From positions 1 through 5,531 of the forward strand of contig JAFDCC010000285.1 in NCBI GenBank assembly GCA_019312985.1: DNA of 5,531 nucleotides, in the 5' to 3' direction. The position numbers were made by a program, and so were the translations under genes. Source of the DNA: Deltaproteobacteria bacterium (GTDB taxonomy: Bacteria; Desulfobacterota; Desulfobulbia; Desulfobulbales; BM004). This document shows, in pieces, positions 1 to 5,531 of this stretch; the first letter of the stretch is position 1, and each line of letters opens with the position of its first letter. Below the pieces are notes generated by a model. It searched no databases. It was not told the DNA's origin and saw only the letters and a program-made list of their open reading frames with translations.

Positions 1-29
1 AAAGGGACGGCCGCCCGGAAAGCGCCCTT
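1..29 (-). terminator. Possible intrinsic terminator after mqnE, cut by the window edge
   Basis: Read leftward, AAGGGCG (29-23) can pair with CG and CCCTT (9-8 and 6-2), leaving one unpaired T (the complement of A7) as a bulge and a GC-rich loop. The strand then begins a T-run at the very edge (complement of the AAA at 1-3). It starts 19 bases after the mqnE stop codon, a sensible place for a terminator. The T-tract itself is outside the window, so this could equally be an incidental GC-rich repeat. Confidence 0.3.
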
Positions 30-47
30 GTGGGTCAGCGGCAGAAA

Positions 48-1142
48 TCAGTATCTGTTGATAACGTTGTAAAGGGTGTCCCGCTCGACCGGGGTGCGGC
101 CCGCTTCCCGGATCAGCCGCAGGAGCTGGTTCCGCGACAGGGCCTGCTCCGTTTCAGCGCCGGCCATGTGGGTGATGATCTCTTCCTTCACCGTGCCGTC
201 AACGTCATCGGCGCCGTACGACAGGGCCACCTGGCTCAGCTTCTGGCCGATCATGACCCAGTAGGCCTTGATGTGGGGAAAGTTGTCGAGAAAAAGGCGG
301 GCCACCGCAATATTTTTCAGGTCATCGATGCCGGAGGTATTTGCCAGGGTCGAAAGCTCGGTGTTCTTCGGGTGGAACGCCAGGGGGATAAAGGCGAGGA
401 AGCCGCCGGTTTCGTCCTGGGCCCGCCGCAGCATGTCGAGGTGCTCGACCCGCTCCCCGATGGTTTCGATGTGGCCGTACAGCATCGTGGCGTTGGTGTG
501 CAGCCCCTGCCGGTGGGCCGTCTGCGCCACCTCTATCCAGCCGGCGCCCGAAAGCTTTTTCTCGCAGGTCAGCTCCCGGATTCGCGGGCTGAACACCTCG
601 GCACCGCCGCCTGGAATGGAGCCGAGCCCCGACCGCTTCAGATCCGCCAGGACCCCGGCAACGCCAAGCCCGGAAATTTCCGCCAAATGGGCGATCTCGA
701 CACAGGTAAAGGCCTGGATGTGGACCTCGGGCCGCTCCTCCTTGATGACGCGGAGCAGGTCGATGTAATAGGAATAAGGCAGGTCCGGGTGGATGCCGCC
801 CACCATGTGAATCTCGGTGATCGGCTCGTCGAGTCGCGCCCGCACCTTTTCCCGAACCTCCTCCACCCCCATCTCGTAGGCGAGGTCAGAGTCCTTGTCC
901 TTGCCGAAGGCGCAGAACTTGCAGAGGTTGGTGCAGATGTTCGAGTAGTTGATGTGCTGGTTGTAGATAAAGTAGGCGTTGTTGCCGTTTTTCCGCTCCC
1001 TTACCCTGTTGGCAAGGTAGCCGACGGCGAGGAGATCCGGGTTTTCATAGAGCCGGACCCCGTCCGCAACACTCAGCCGCTCACCGGCCTCGACCTTTTC
1101 GAGGATATCGCCCAGTCCGGCGTTTTTAACAAAGGAATCCAT
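48..1142 (-). CDS. mqnE: Aminofutalosine synthase (radical SAM), futalosine pathway of menaquinone synthesis
   Basis: Complete 364-residue radical SAM enzyme. The MqnE family joins the enolpyruvyl product of MqnA to a SAM-derived adenosyl radical, giving aminofutalosine, the early committed step of menaquinone synthesis by the futalosine route; it is cytosolic. The [4Fe-4S] cysteines form CxxxCxxC at C70, C74 and C77 (CTNLCKFCAF), after HINYSNI. Downstream lie MVGGIHPDLPYSYY (113-126), AFTCVEIAHLA (144-154), SIPGGGAEVF (175-184), NATMLYGHIET (217-227), DETGGFLAFIPLAFHP (243-258) and NFPHIKAYWVMIG (287-299). These match MqnE better than its paralogue MqnC, which shares the radical SAM core but has other motifs around it. 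Length is normal. The ATG at 1142 fits the family N-terminus, but the ribosome binding site is weak (an AGG about 10 bases upstream). It lies 49 bases downstream of the sigma-factor gene on the same strand, so co-transcription is likely. No other menaquinone gene is visible. EC 2.5.1.120 from family knowledge. Confidence 0.93.
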   Translation of the reverse strand: MDSFVKNAGLGDILEKVEAGERLSVADGVRLYENPDLLAVGYLANRVRERKNGNNAYFIYNQHINYSNICTNLCKFCAFGKDKDSDLAYEMGVEEVREKVRARLDEPITEIHMVGGIHPDLPYSYYIDLLRVIKEERPEVHIQAFTCVEIAHLAEISGLGVAGVLADLKRSGLGSIPGGGAEVFSPRIRELTCEKKLSGAGWIEVAQTAHRQGLHTNATMLYGHIETIGERVEHLDMLRRAQDETGGFLAFIPLAFHPKNTELSTLANTSGIDDLKNIAVARLFLDNFPHIKAYWVMIGQKLSQVALSYGADDVDGTVKEEIITHMAGAETEQALSRNQLLRLIREAGRTPVERDTLYNVINRY

Positions 1143-1191
1143 GGTGGTTCAGCCTGTGGGGCGGCCTGCAGAAAACCGGCGGGCCCGGGTA

Positions 1192-2544
1192 TCAGTCGAG
1201 AAAGTTTTTCAGTTTGTCACGGCGGCTGGAATGGCGCAACCGGTTGAGCGCCTTTTTCTCGATCTGCCGGATGCGCTCGCGGGAGACGTTGAACCGTTTG
1301 CCGATCTCCTCCAGGGTATATTCGGCCTTTTCGCCGATACCGAAACGGAGGCGGATAATCTTCTCCTCCCGCTCGCTCAGGGTGCAGAGAATTGTCTTGA
1401 CCCGGTTGGACAGCTCCCGGTTCTGGACCGCCTCGTAGGGGGAAATGGATTCCTGGTTTTCCAGAAAATCGCCAAGGGTGCTGTCGTCGTCGCCGATGGG
1501 CGTCTCGAGCGAGATGGGCTCCCGGGATGCCTCGAGGATGGCGAGGATCTTGTCCATCGGCAGGTCGGTCTGGCGGGCGATCTCCACCGGTGTCGGCTCC
1601 CGGCCGAGCTCCTTGAGCAGGGAATAAAAGGCCTTGAAGAACTGGCTGCGCAACTCGAGGAAATGGACCGGCAGCCGGATGGTCCGGGTCTTGTCGAGAA
1701 TGGCCCGGGTGATCGCCTGCCGAATCCACCAGCTGGCATAGGTGCTGAACTTGTTGCCCTTGGTGTAGTCGAAGCGGAAGACGGCCCGCATCAGGCCCAG
1801 GTTTCCTTCCTGAATGAGATCGGCCAGGGTCAGACCCTGGTGCATGTAGCGCTTGGCGATGCTCACCACGAGCCGCAGGTTGGCCCGGATCATCTCGTCC
1901 TTTGCCGCCTCGATGGAGCGGACATAGGCCTCGATGAGGGTGTGCAGCTCAAAAAGGGAGCGGATTTCGGGATGTTTTGCTGCGCTGCGGGAAACAGCGT
2001 TCTTCATGTAGTTGAGCTGCTGCTTCTTGGGCTTTAAAGATGGGTCCCTTTTTTTCCAGAGGTCGATACGCTCCTTCAGGGCCGTCATCTCCGGCATGCC
2101 GGAATCATCGCCCTGGATTGCCCTGATTATGGCATCAAACCCCTCACGGATGGTGCGGCTGTATATGCCCTCCTCTTCCGGGGTCAGGAGTTCAAAACGT
2201 CCCATTTCCCGGAGGTAGGTCGTGGTCGTCTCTTCCGGGTCGTGGGGCTCGTCCGCCTCATCGGCGGCGGCAATGGAATTGGAAAGGTCGGACTTGCCCT
2301 TGGCAAAGAGACTTGTGCCGCTTTTCTTGAACTCCTCCCACGTCTCGCCGGTAAGGGTCTTCCTCTGGCCCGATTTCCCCTCGGAAACGATTTCAATATT
2401 GTTTTCGGCAAGGAAGTCAAAGAGCTCTTCTATGATGCTCGTCTCTTTTATATCGTCGGGAATGAGTTCGTTTAACAGGGTAAATGAAACGCAGCCCTCG
2501 GTTTTGCCTGCATTAAGCAGCTTGGCCTTGATGGTTACGAGCAT
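1192..2544 (-). CDS. rpoD: Sigma-70 family RNA polymerase sigma factor, primary (RpoD) type
   Basis: 450-residue sigma factor that directs core RNA polymerase to -10/-35 promoters. Region 1.1 is present at about residues 6-54 and follows the RpoD pattern, including ELIPDDI then an acidic IIEELFDFL helix; this is typical of primary (group 1) sigmas. Region 1.2 is at 102-135, with [16 protein letters not shown]. Region 2 is at about 217-293: [16 protein letters not shown] for core binding, then [18 protein letters not shown] with the tandem Trp and the -10-reading Gln276 and Thr279. Region 3 has PVHFLE (292-297) and the 3.2 finger [19 protein letters not shown] (342-360). Region 4.2 has [20 protein letters not shown] (409-428), the -35 helix. 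The spacer between regions 1.2 and 2 is only about 80 residues, so the protein is much shorter than the roughly 600-residue RpoD of many Proteobacteria. It could therefore be a second RpoD-like sigma rather than the only housekeeping one. The start at 2544 follows GAGAGAGG about 10 bases upstream. It lies upstream of mqnE on the same strand. Confidence 0.85.
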   Translation of the reverse strand: MLVTIKAKLLNAGKTEGCVSFTLLNELIPDDIKETSIIEELFDFLAENNIEIVSEGKSGQRKTLTGETWEEFKKSGTSLFAKGKSDLSNSIAAADEADEPHDPEETTTTYLREMGRFELLTPEEEGIYSRTIREGFDAIIRAIQGDDSGMPEMTALKERIDLWKKRDPSLKPKKQQLNYMKNAVSRSAAKHPEIRSLFELHTLIEAYVRSIEAAKDEMIRANLRLVVSIAKRYMHQGLTLADLIQEGNLGLMRAVFRFDYTKGNKFSTYASWWIRQAITRAILDKTRTIRLPVHFLELRSQFFKAFYSLLKELGREPTPVEIARQTDLPMDKILAILEASREPISLETPIGDDDSTLGDFLENQESISPYEAVQNRELSNRVKTILCTLSEREEKIIRLRFGIGEKAEYTLEEIGKRFNVSRERIRQIEKKALNRLRHSSRRDKLKNFLD

Positions 2545-2554
2545 TGACGCATTA

Positions 2555-2562
2555 CCTCTCTC
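2555..2562 (-). promoter_or_regulatory. Ribosome binding site of the sigma-factor gene
   Basis: On the minus strand GAGAGAGG lies 10 bases before the ATG at 2544. No in-frame ATG, GTG or TTG with a better site is seen just upstream, and the resulting N-terminus aligns with sigma region 1.1, so this start is preferred. Confidence 0.55.
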
Positions 2563-2603
2563 ATCATTTCGATCATGGACGATGCACTGTGGTATCCCTG
2601 GTG

Positions 2604-2643
2604 AACTGCAGGGAACTCCCCGTGGTTCCAGTTGATGTTCCAG
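2604..2643. repeat. GTTCCAG direct repeats with an overlapping GGAAC/GTTCC hairpin
   Basis: GTTCCAG occurs twice (2625-2631 and 2637-2643), starting 12 bases apart. The inverted arm GGAAC (2612-2616) can pair with GTTCC (2625-2629) over an 8-base loop, and AACT (2604-2607) with AGTT (2630-2633) across a four-base bulge. It lies 60-100 bases upstream of the sigma-factor start, so it would be in that gene's leader RNA or be a protein-binding site. No T-tract follows on either strand, so it is not an intrinsic terminator. Confidence 0.4.
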
Positions 2644-2662
2644 CAGGAAAATGCGTTTTCAG

Positions 2663-2692
2663 CCCGGCTAAACGCTGTAATACGTAGCCGGG
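2663..2692. repeat. Perfect 8-base inverted repeat CCCGGCTA / TAGCCGGG
   Basis: The two arms (2663-2670 and 2685-2692) are exact reverse complements around a 14-base spacer, and six of the eight pairs are G-C. It would fold as a stable stem-loop in an RNA on either strand, or could serve as an operator. Neither strand has a T-run after it, which argues against a terminator. It lies about 120-150 bases upstream of the sigma-factor ATG. Confidence 0.5.
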
Positions 2693-2788
2693 ATTGCACC
2701 AGGAAAACCGGTTTCCGGACAGCAATTCCCCCAGAAAACGCAAAGTCACAAATGATACCTTAAGCCTGACAAAATTGAAATGAAAAAA

Positions 2789-2812
2789 ATTATATCCCCG
2801 GTCTGCGCAGAC
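2789..2812 (-). promoter_or_regulatory. Candidate promoter for the sigma-factor gene: perfect TATAAT plus 12-base palindrome
   Basis: On the minus strand a perfect -10 hexamer TATAAT (2794-2789) is followed by a T-run. Transcription would start near 2782 and give a leader of about 240 bases. No -35 resembling TTGACA sits 16-18 bases upstream. Instead, the palindrome GTCTGCGCAGAC (2801-2812) covers the spacer and touches the -35 area, starting 6 bases upstream of the -10. This looks like an operator or activator site. It is inferred from position and symmetry only; the TATAAT could be chance in an AT-rich patch. Confidence 0.4.
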
Positions 2813-2874
2813 GGCCTGCAGCACACCCTGACGCCGGCGGCACGGAATAGCTGGAAATTTTACCATCCATTTTC

Positions 2875-2904
2875 TTGACACACCGGAGACCCATTCACTA
2901 TACT
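2875..2904 (+). promoter_or_regulatory. Near-consensus sigma-70 promoter driving malQ
   Basis: TTGACA (2875-2880, six of six) and TATACT (2899-2904, five of six) are separated by 18 bases. Transcription should start near 2911, about 164 bases before the malQ ATG. It is the best promoter match noticed in the window. The sigma factor encoded next door keeps the residues that read these hexamers. No operator symmetry is obvious over the hexamers. Confidence 0.75.
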
Positions 2905-2957
2905 CAACCATTCATCGTGCAAATGGAAATTAAACAAATAAGACAGAAGCGGCTGTG

Positions 2958-2980
2958 AAACAAGGCATCCCTGTTTTTTT
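2958..2980 (+). terminator. Weak hairpin with T-tract in the malQ leader (possible attenuator)
   Basis: AAACAAGG (2958-2965) pairs with CCCTGTTT (2969-2976) over a 3-base loop, with one A-C mismatch, and runs into seven consecutive T (2974-2980). It lies 47-69 bases after the predicted start of transcription and before malQ. The stem has only three G-C pairs, so it would end transcription inefficiently. TTTTT (2976-2980) could also pair with AAAAA (2986-2990), an alternative fold. It may be an attenuator, the end of a short RNA of about 70 bases, or chance. Confidence 0.35.
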
Positions 2981-3074
2981 ATTGTAAAAACCGGCTCCGC
3001 GTCTCTTCCGGTCACAAGAAAGACCTATTACCGCTGATTGCAGCCCCACCCTTGCCGCAGGTGCAGACAGGACC

Positions 3075-4592
3075 ATGCTCGAAAAACGGACCAGCGCCAT
3101 CCTCCTCCACCTGACCTCCCTGCCCGGCAGCCACGGCATAGGCGACCTCGGCCATGGCGCCTTCCGCTTTGTCGACTTTCTTGCCGCCGGAGGCCAGTCC
3201 GCCTGGCAGTTTCTGCCGACCGGACCCACGAGCACGGTTTTCGGCAGCTCTCCCTACATGTGCCGCTCGGTCTTTGCCGGCAACCCCCTGCTCATCTCTC
3301 TCGACCTTCTGGTCAATGACGGCCTGCTTGCCGATGAAAACCTGCAAGGTGACCACTCCTTTTCCGACTACACGGTGGACTATGAGCGAGTAACGGTGTT
3401 CAAGAACGGCCTGCTTCAAAAGGCCTTTACCAATTTCACGACAGGAGGCGGGTCTGTCGCCTTTGAAAAATTCTGCCAAACGCAGAAGGAGTGGCTCGAA
3501 GACTACTGCCTCTTCATGGCCCTGCGAAAAAACTTTGATGGAAAACCCTGGCACGAGTGGCCCGAGGGAGCGGCCCGGCGCGAGCCGGGTGCCCTGCGGC
3601 AGTACCGTGACGTACTGGCCGACACCATCAACTATCACCGGTTTGTCCAGTTTGTCTTCTTTTCCCAGTGGCATGCCCTTTATGCCTACTCCAAGGGGAA
3701 AGGCATATCCCTGATCGGCGATATCCCCATCTACGTCGCCGGTGACAGCGCCGATGTCTGGGCCCACCCGGAGCTCTTCAAGCTCCACAGTCAGACCCTG
3801 GAGCCGCTTGCCGTTGCCGGGGTGCCGCCCGATTATTTCAGCGACACCGGCCAGCGCTGGGGCAACCCGGTCTACCGGTGGAAAGACGCAAAGGGAAGGA
3901 AAAACCAAAAACTCTACGACTGGTGGCGGGCCCGTTTCAACGCTGTATTTTCCATGATGGATATGGTGAAGATCGACCATTTCCGCGGCTTTGAGGCCTA
4001 CTGGGAGATCCCGGCCGGAGAGGAGACTGCAATCCGGGGTAAATGGGTCAAGGGCCCGGGCAAGGATTTTTTTACCGCCATGCGGGCCGGGGTCAAAGAA
4101 CTTGCCATCATTGCCGAGGATCTCGGGGTCATCACTCCGGATGTGGACAACATGCGGCAGCAACTCGGCTTTCCCGGCATGCGGGTGCTGCAGTTCGCCT
4201 TTGAGTCGGACGAGAAAAACCCCTACCTGCCGCACAACTTCAACGAGACGAACACCGTGGTCTATACCGGCACCCACGACAACAATACGACCCTGGGCTG
4301 GTTTTTAAGCGACAAGCTGACGGAGACGACCCGGGAACGCATCCGGCGCTATTTAAACAGTTACGACGACCGCCGCATCGCCTGGGATTTCGTTCGGCTG
4401 GCCCTCTCCTCCACCGCGGCCCTGGCCATCATCCCGATGCAGGATATCCTCGGATTTGGCGAAGACTGCCAGATGAACAAACCGGGTATCAGCGATGGCA
4501 ACTGGCGATGGCGCTGCGCACCCCGATTTTTCAAAGAAACGGTGGAGCGCAGCCTGCTCGACATGACCTGTTTTTACAACCGCTTACCGTAA
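3075..4592 (+). CDS. malQ: 4-alpha-glucanotransferase (amylomaltase, GH77)
   Basis: Complete 505-residue cytosolic enzyme that moves alpha-1,4-glucan segments between maltodextrins, used in glycogen or maltose metabolism (EC 2.4.1.25). It is full length for a bacterial GH77 enzyme. The opening SAILLHLTSLPGSHGIGDLG (7-26) is typical, followed by SSPYMCRSVFAGNPLLI. Core motifs are GDIPIYVAGDSADVW (215-229), the substrate loop VAGVPPDYFSDTGQRWGNPVY (247-267), the nucleophile Asp301 in KIDHFRGFEAYWE, the acid/base Glu348 in IIAEDLGVIT, and Asp402 in YTGTHDNNTT. All three catalytic carboxylates are therefore present. The segment LHSQTLEPLA (237-246) differs from the more usual Asp-Glu-x-Gly-x-Pro stretch, and the SSPY segment departs from GDSPYQ; neither touches catalysis. 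The ATG at 3075 gives the family N-terminus but has only a weak, close AGGA. A strong promoter lies upstream, and the flavoprotein gene follows after 25 bases. No other glycogen gene is in the window. Confidence 0.96.
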   Translation: MLEKRTSAILLHLTSLPGSHGIGDLGHGAFRFVDFLAAGGQSAWQFLPTGPTSTVFGSSPYMCRSVFAGNPLLISLDLLVNDGLLADENLQGDHSFSDYTVDYERVTVFKNGLLQKAFTNFTTGGGSVAFEKFCQTQKEWLEDYCLFMALRKNFDGKPWHEWPEGAARREPGALRQYRDVLADTINYHRFVQFVFFSQWHALYAYSKGKGISLIGDIPIYVAGDSADVWAHPELFKLHSQTLEPLAVAGVPPDYFSDTGQRWGNPVYRWKDAKGRKNQKLYDWWRARFNAVFSMMDMVKIDHFRGFEAYWEIPAGEETAIRGKWVKGPGKDFFTAMRAGVKELAIIAEDLGVITPDVDNMRQQLGFPGMRVLQFAFESDEKNPYLPHNFNETNTVVYTGTHDNNTTLGWFLSDKLTETTRERIRRYLNSYDDRRIAWDFVRLALSSTAALAIIPMQDILGFGEDCQMNKPGISDGNWRWRCAPRFFKETVERSLLDMTCFYNRLP

Positions 4593-4604
4593 ATTTTTAA
4601 CCTT

Positions 4605-4609
4605 GGAGG
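4605..4609 (+). promoter_or_regulatory. Ribosome binding site that fixes the flavoprotein start
   Basis: GGAGG lies 8 bases before the ATG at 4618. This makes 4618 the start. The longer reading from TTG at 4603 would place the start codon inside the ribosome binding site and add five unconserved residues. Confidence 0.85.
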
Positions 4610-4617
4610 CTAAAGCT

Positions 4618-5211
4618 ATGGACGTACTGGTTTTTCTCGGAAGCCCCCGCAAGAAAGGCAACACGGAAGTGCTGACCCGGACGCTCTTGGAAGGCGTGAG
4701 CCATGCCGGCTCCACGCCGGAGATCATCCGGCTCAATGATTTGAAGATTGCGCCCTGCATCAGCTGTGGCGGCTGCGACAAGACCGGCAAATGCGTCGTC
4801 GAGGACGACATGACCCCCCTCTATAAAAAGATCATCGCCACGAACCGGATCATCATCGCCTCCCCCATTTACTTCTATGGCGTTACGGCCCAGACAAAAG
4901 CGTTCATCGACCGGACCCAGGCCCTCTGGAACCGCAAACGGCTGCAAAAAATTAGCGGCGAGTGGAAGGAAAACCCGGCGCGGCGCGGTTTTTTCATATC
5001 AGTTGCCGCCACGAAGGGGGCGCGGATCTTCGAGGGCGCCATTCTTACCGTAAAATATGCCTACGATGCGATGGACATGGCCTATGGCGGCGAGTTTCTC
5101 GTCACCGGCCCGGATAAACGCGGCGACATGGCTAAATACGAGGAGAAGCTTGTCAAGGCCCGTGCAGCAGGGGAAAATTTCATCCGCGGCCTTGACGCCC
5201 ATGTGGATTGA
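4618..5211 (+). CDS. NADPH-dependent FMN reductase-like / iron-sulfur flavoprotein (flavodoxin fold)
   Basis: 197-residue cytosolic flavoprotein of the NADPH-dependent FMN reductase superfamily. The N-terminal beta strand and phosphate loop VLVFLGSPRKKGNTEVL (3-19) bind the FMN phosphate. ASPIYFYGVTAQTKAFIDR (81-99) is the second conserved flavin and dimer segment. Between them is a compact cysteine cluster, C47, C50, C53 and C59 (CX2CX2CX5C). This matches the CX2CX2CX4-7C arrangement that binds a [4Fe-4S] cluster in archaeal Isf proteins, so an electron-transfer role is plausible. The actual donor and acceptor cannot be told from sequence, and many paralogues are annotated only as flavodoxin family proteins. 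It follows malQ by 25 bases with its own strong ribosome binding site, so it is probably on the same transcript, though a functional link to glucan metabolism is not evident. It could instead belong with the adenylation gene that follows 72 bases later. Confidence 0.85.
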   Translation: MDVLVFLGSPRKKGNTEVLTRTLLEGVSHAGSTPEIIRLNDLKIAPCISCGGCDKTGKCVVEDDMTPLYKKIIATNRIIIASPIYFYGVTAQTKAFIDRTQALWNRKRLQKISGEWKENPARRGFFISVAATKGARIFEGAILTVKYAYDAMDMAYGGEFLVTGPDKRGDMAKYEEKLVKARAAGENFIRGLDAHVD

Positions 5212-5239
5212 ACCATCAGCGGCTGTTGAAGGGTCAAAT

Positions 5240-5287
5240 ATGTTCGTACAGAAGGAAACTGCCAAGAAACGACTTGAAGGAAAATGA
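5240..5287 (+). CDS. Candidate 15-codon upstream ORF coupled to the adenylation gene
   Basis: The ORF reads MFVQKETAKKRLEGK, is basic, and is too short to judge by composition. It has a good ribosome binding site, GAAGGG (5228-5233), 6 bases before its ATG. Its TGA stop (5285-5287) overlaps the ATG of the adenylation gene (5284-5286) as ATGA, the usual geometry of translational coupling. The adenylation gene's own site, GAAGGA (5276-5281), sits only 2 bases from its ATG and looks poor, which would make coupling useful. The same frame is also open from an ATG at 5201 inside the flavoprotein gene. No similarity to a known leader peptide is recognised, and the arrangement may be coincidental. 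Confidence 0.35.
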   Translation: MFVQKETAKKRLEGK

Positions 5288-5531
5288 AACAAACCGCTGT
5301 AAACCCTGTCGCCTCGTTTTATGACTTTGCCAGGAAAAAACCTGACAACATTGCTCTCTGGGTTGACGGCATGTCATTCACCTACAGCGAACTGGCAACA
5401 GAGGCCAGCCGCATCGCTGCCTGGGTCAGGAAGAAAACAGCAGGCACCGCCAGACGGACAGCCATTCTGGCAAATCGCACCCTCGGCGCCTACCAGGGAA
5501 TTCTCGGGGCCTGCTGGGCCGGAACCGGCTA
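5284..5531 (+). CDS. Amino-acid adenylation (AMP-forming) enzyme, N-terminal part, cut by the window edge
   Basis: 82 full codons are present before the window ends. The N-terminus resembles the start of an NRPS-type or DltA-like adenylation domain of the ANL superfamily, which activates a carboxylic or amino acid as an acyl-AMP and loads it on a carrier protein. FYDFARKKPDNIALWVDG (12-29) is the family opening. FTYSELATEASRIAAWV (32-48) holds core motif A1 (TYxEL). ILANRTLGAYQGILGACWAG (63-82) leads into motif A2. No condensation domain precedes it, so it is a stand-alone enzyme or an adenylation-first protein. The ATP-binding P-loop, substrate pocket and any carrier domain lie outside the window, so substrate and role cannot be assigned. 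The start is fixed by a stop codon in frame at 5275-5277; the ATG at 5284 is the first after it. It lies 72 bases after the flavoprotein gene with no terminator between. Confidence 0.85.
   Translation, partial: MKQTAVNPVASFYDFARKKPDNIALWVDGMSFTYSELATEASRIAAWVRKKTAGTARRTAILANRTLGAYQGILGACWAGTG

Larger units (their letters stand above)
2545..3074. other. 530-base divergent intergenic region with two promoters and several inverted repeats
   Basis: No convincing protein gene lies between the sigma gene (leftward) and malQ (rightward). It is visibly more AT-rich than its surroundings at 2730-2800 and 2860-2990, as expected for promoters. Contents from left to right: GTTCCAG repeats with a hairpin (2604-2643); an 8-base perfect inverted repeat (2663-2692); a palindrome AAACCGGTTT (2705-2714); a TATAAT facing left (2789-2794) behind a 12-base palindrome (2801-2812); a strong rightward promoter (2875-2904); and a hairpin with a T-tract (2958-2980) in the malQ leader. 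The individual elements are listed separately. I recognise no known riboswitch class here. Confidence 0.75.

Noticed and set aside
30..1247. 405-codon open frame antisense to mqnE
   Set aside because: It mirrors a strongly conserved radical SAM gene, has no recognisable motif, and is the kind of long shadow frame common in GC-rich DNA.
2685..2702. Sigma-54-like GG-N10-GC spacing on the minus strand
   Set aside because: Only the GG and GC dinucleotides match; the flanking -24 and -12 bases do not fit the consensus, so it is likely chance.
2573..2911. 112-codon leftward open frame in the intergenic region
   Set aside because: It has no recognisable domain, runs through the inverted repeats and AT-rich promoter stretch, and its start lies in the strong rightward promoter area. 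No good ribosome binding site was seen.
2923..2958. 11-codon ORF in the malQ leader (MEIKQIRQKRL)
   Set aside because: It has no ribosome binding site ahead of its ATG. It lacks the runs of regulatory codons expected of an attenuation leader peptide.
2991..3013. ACCGG/CCGGT short stem in the malQ leader
   Set aside because: Only five pairs over a 13-base loop; too weak to call a structured element by itself.
3012..4277. 421-codon open frame antisense to malQ
   Set aside because: It overlaps the malQ catalytic core and its promoter-side leader and has no recognisable domain; a GC-rich shadow frame.
4603..4617. TTG start giving a 202-residue flavoprotein
   Set aside because: The TTG overlaps the ribosome binding site, which is correctly placed for the ATG at 4618.
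1..5531. tRNA, rRNA, CRISPR array, insertion sequence or phage attachment site
   Set aside because: I saw no clover-leaf structure, repeat-spacer pattern, transposase motif or terminal inverted repeats in any part of the window.

Overview
This window reads as chromosomal DNA from a GC-rich, Gram-negative, probably anaerobic bacterium. The best guess is a Desulfobacterota (former Deltaproteobacteria) lineage such as Desulfobulbales or Desulfuromonadia. This rests on a futalosine-pathway menaquinone gene, a sigma-70 factor with a full region 1.1, and a compact-cysteine iron-sulfur flavoprotein. The taxonomic call is an inference from gene content and protein style; there is no rRNA marker in the window.

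Layout. The left half is transcribed leftward: a primary-type sigma-70 factor (1192-2544) is followed 49 bases later by mqnE, aminofutalosine synthase (48-1142). A possible terminator hairpin sits at the very left edge. A 530-base divergent intergenic region (2545-3074) separates these from three rightward genes. It holds a near-consensus sigma-70 promoter pointing at malQ, with a hairpin plus T-tract in the leader. It also holds a perfect TATAAT facing the sigma gene with a 12-base palindrome where its -35 should be, and several inverted repeats that would lie in the sigma gene's long 5' leader.

The rightward block is malQ (4-alpha-glucanotransferase, 3075-4592), a flavodoxin-fold protein with a CX2CX2CX5C cysteine motif (4618-5211), and the first 82 codons of an amino-acid-adenylation (AMP-forming) enzyme (5284 to the edge). 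The last gene has a 15-codon ORF just upstream whose stop codon overlaps its start (ATGA).

How the genes fit together. The sigma factor keeps the canonical -10 and -35 recognition residues, so the promoter in front of malQ is the kind it should read. MalQ rearranges alpha-1,4-glucans in glycogen or maltodextrin metabolism. MqnE makes menaquinone for anaerobic respiration. The flavoprotein and adenylation enzyme may start a separate function, possibly a small amino-acid-loading or natural-product cluster continuing to the right. Most of the window is ordinary core metabolism. The less explained parts are the intergenic regulatory architecture and the short ORF and adenylation gene at the right edge.
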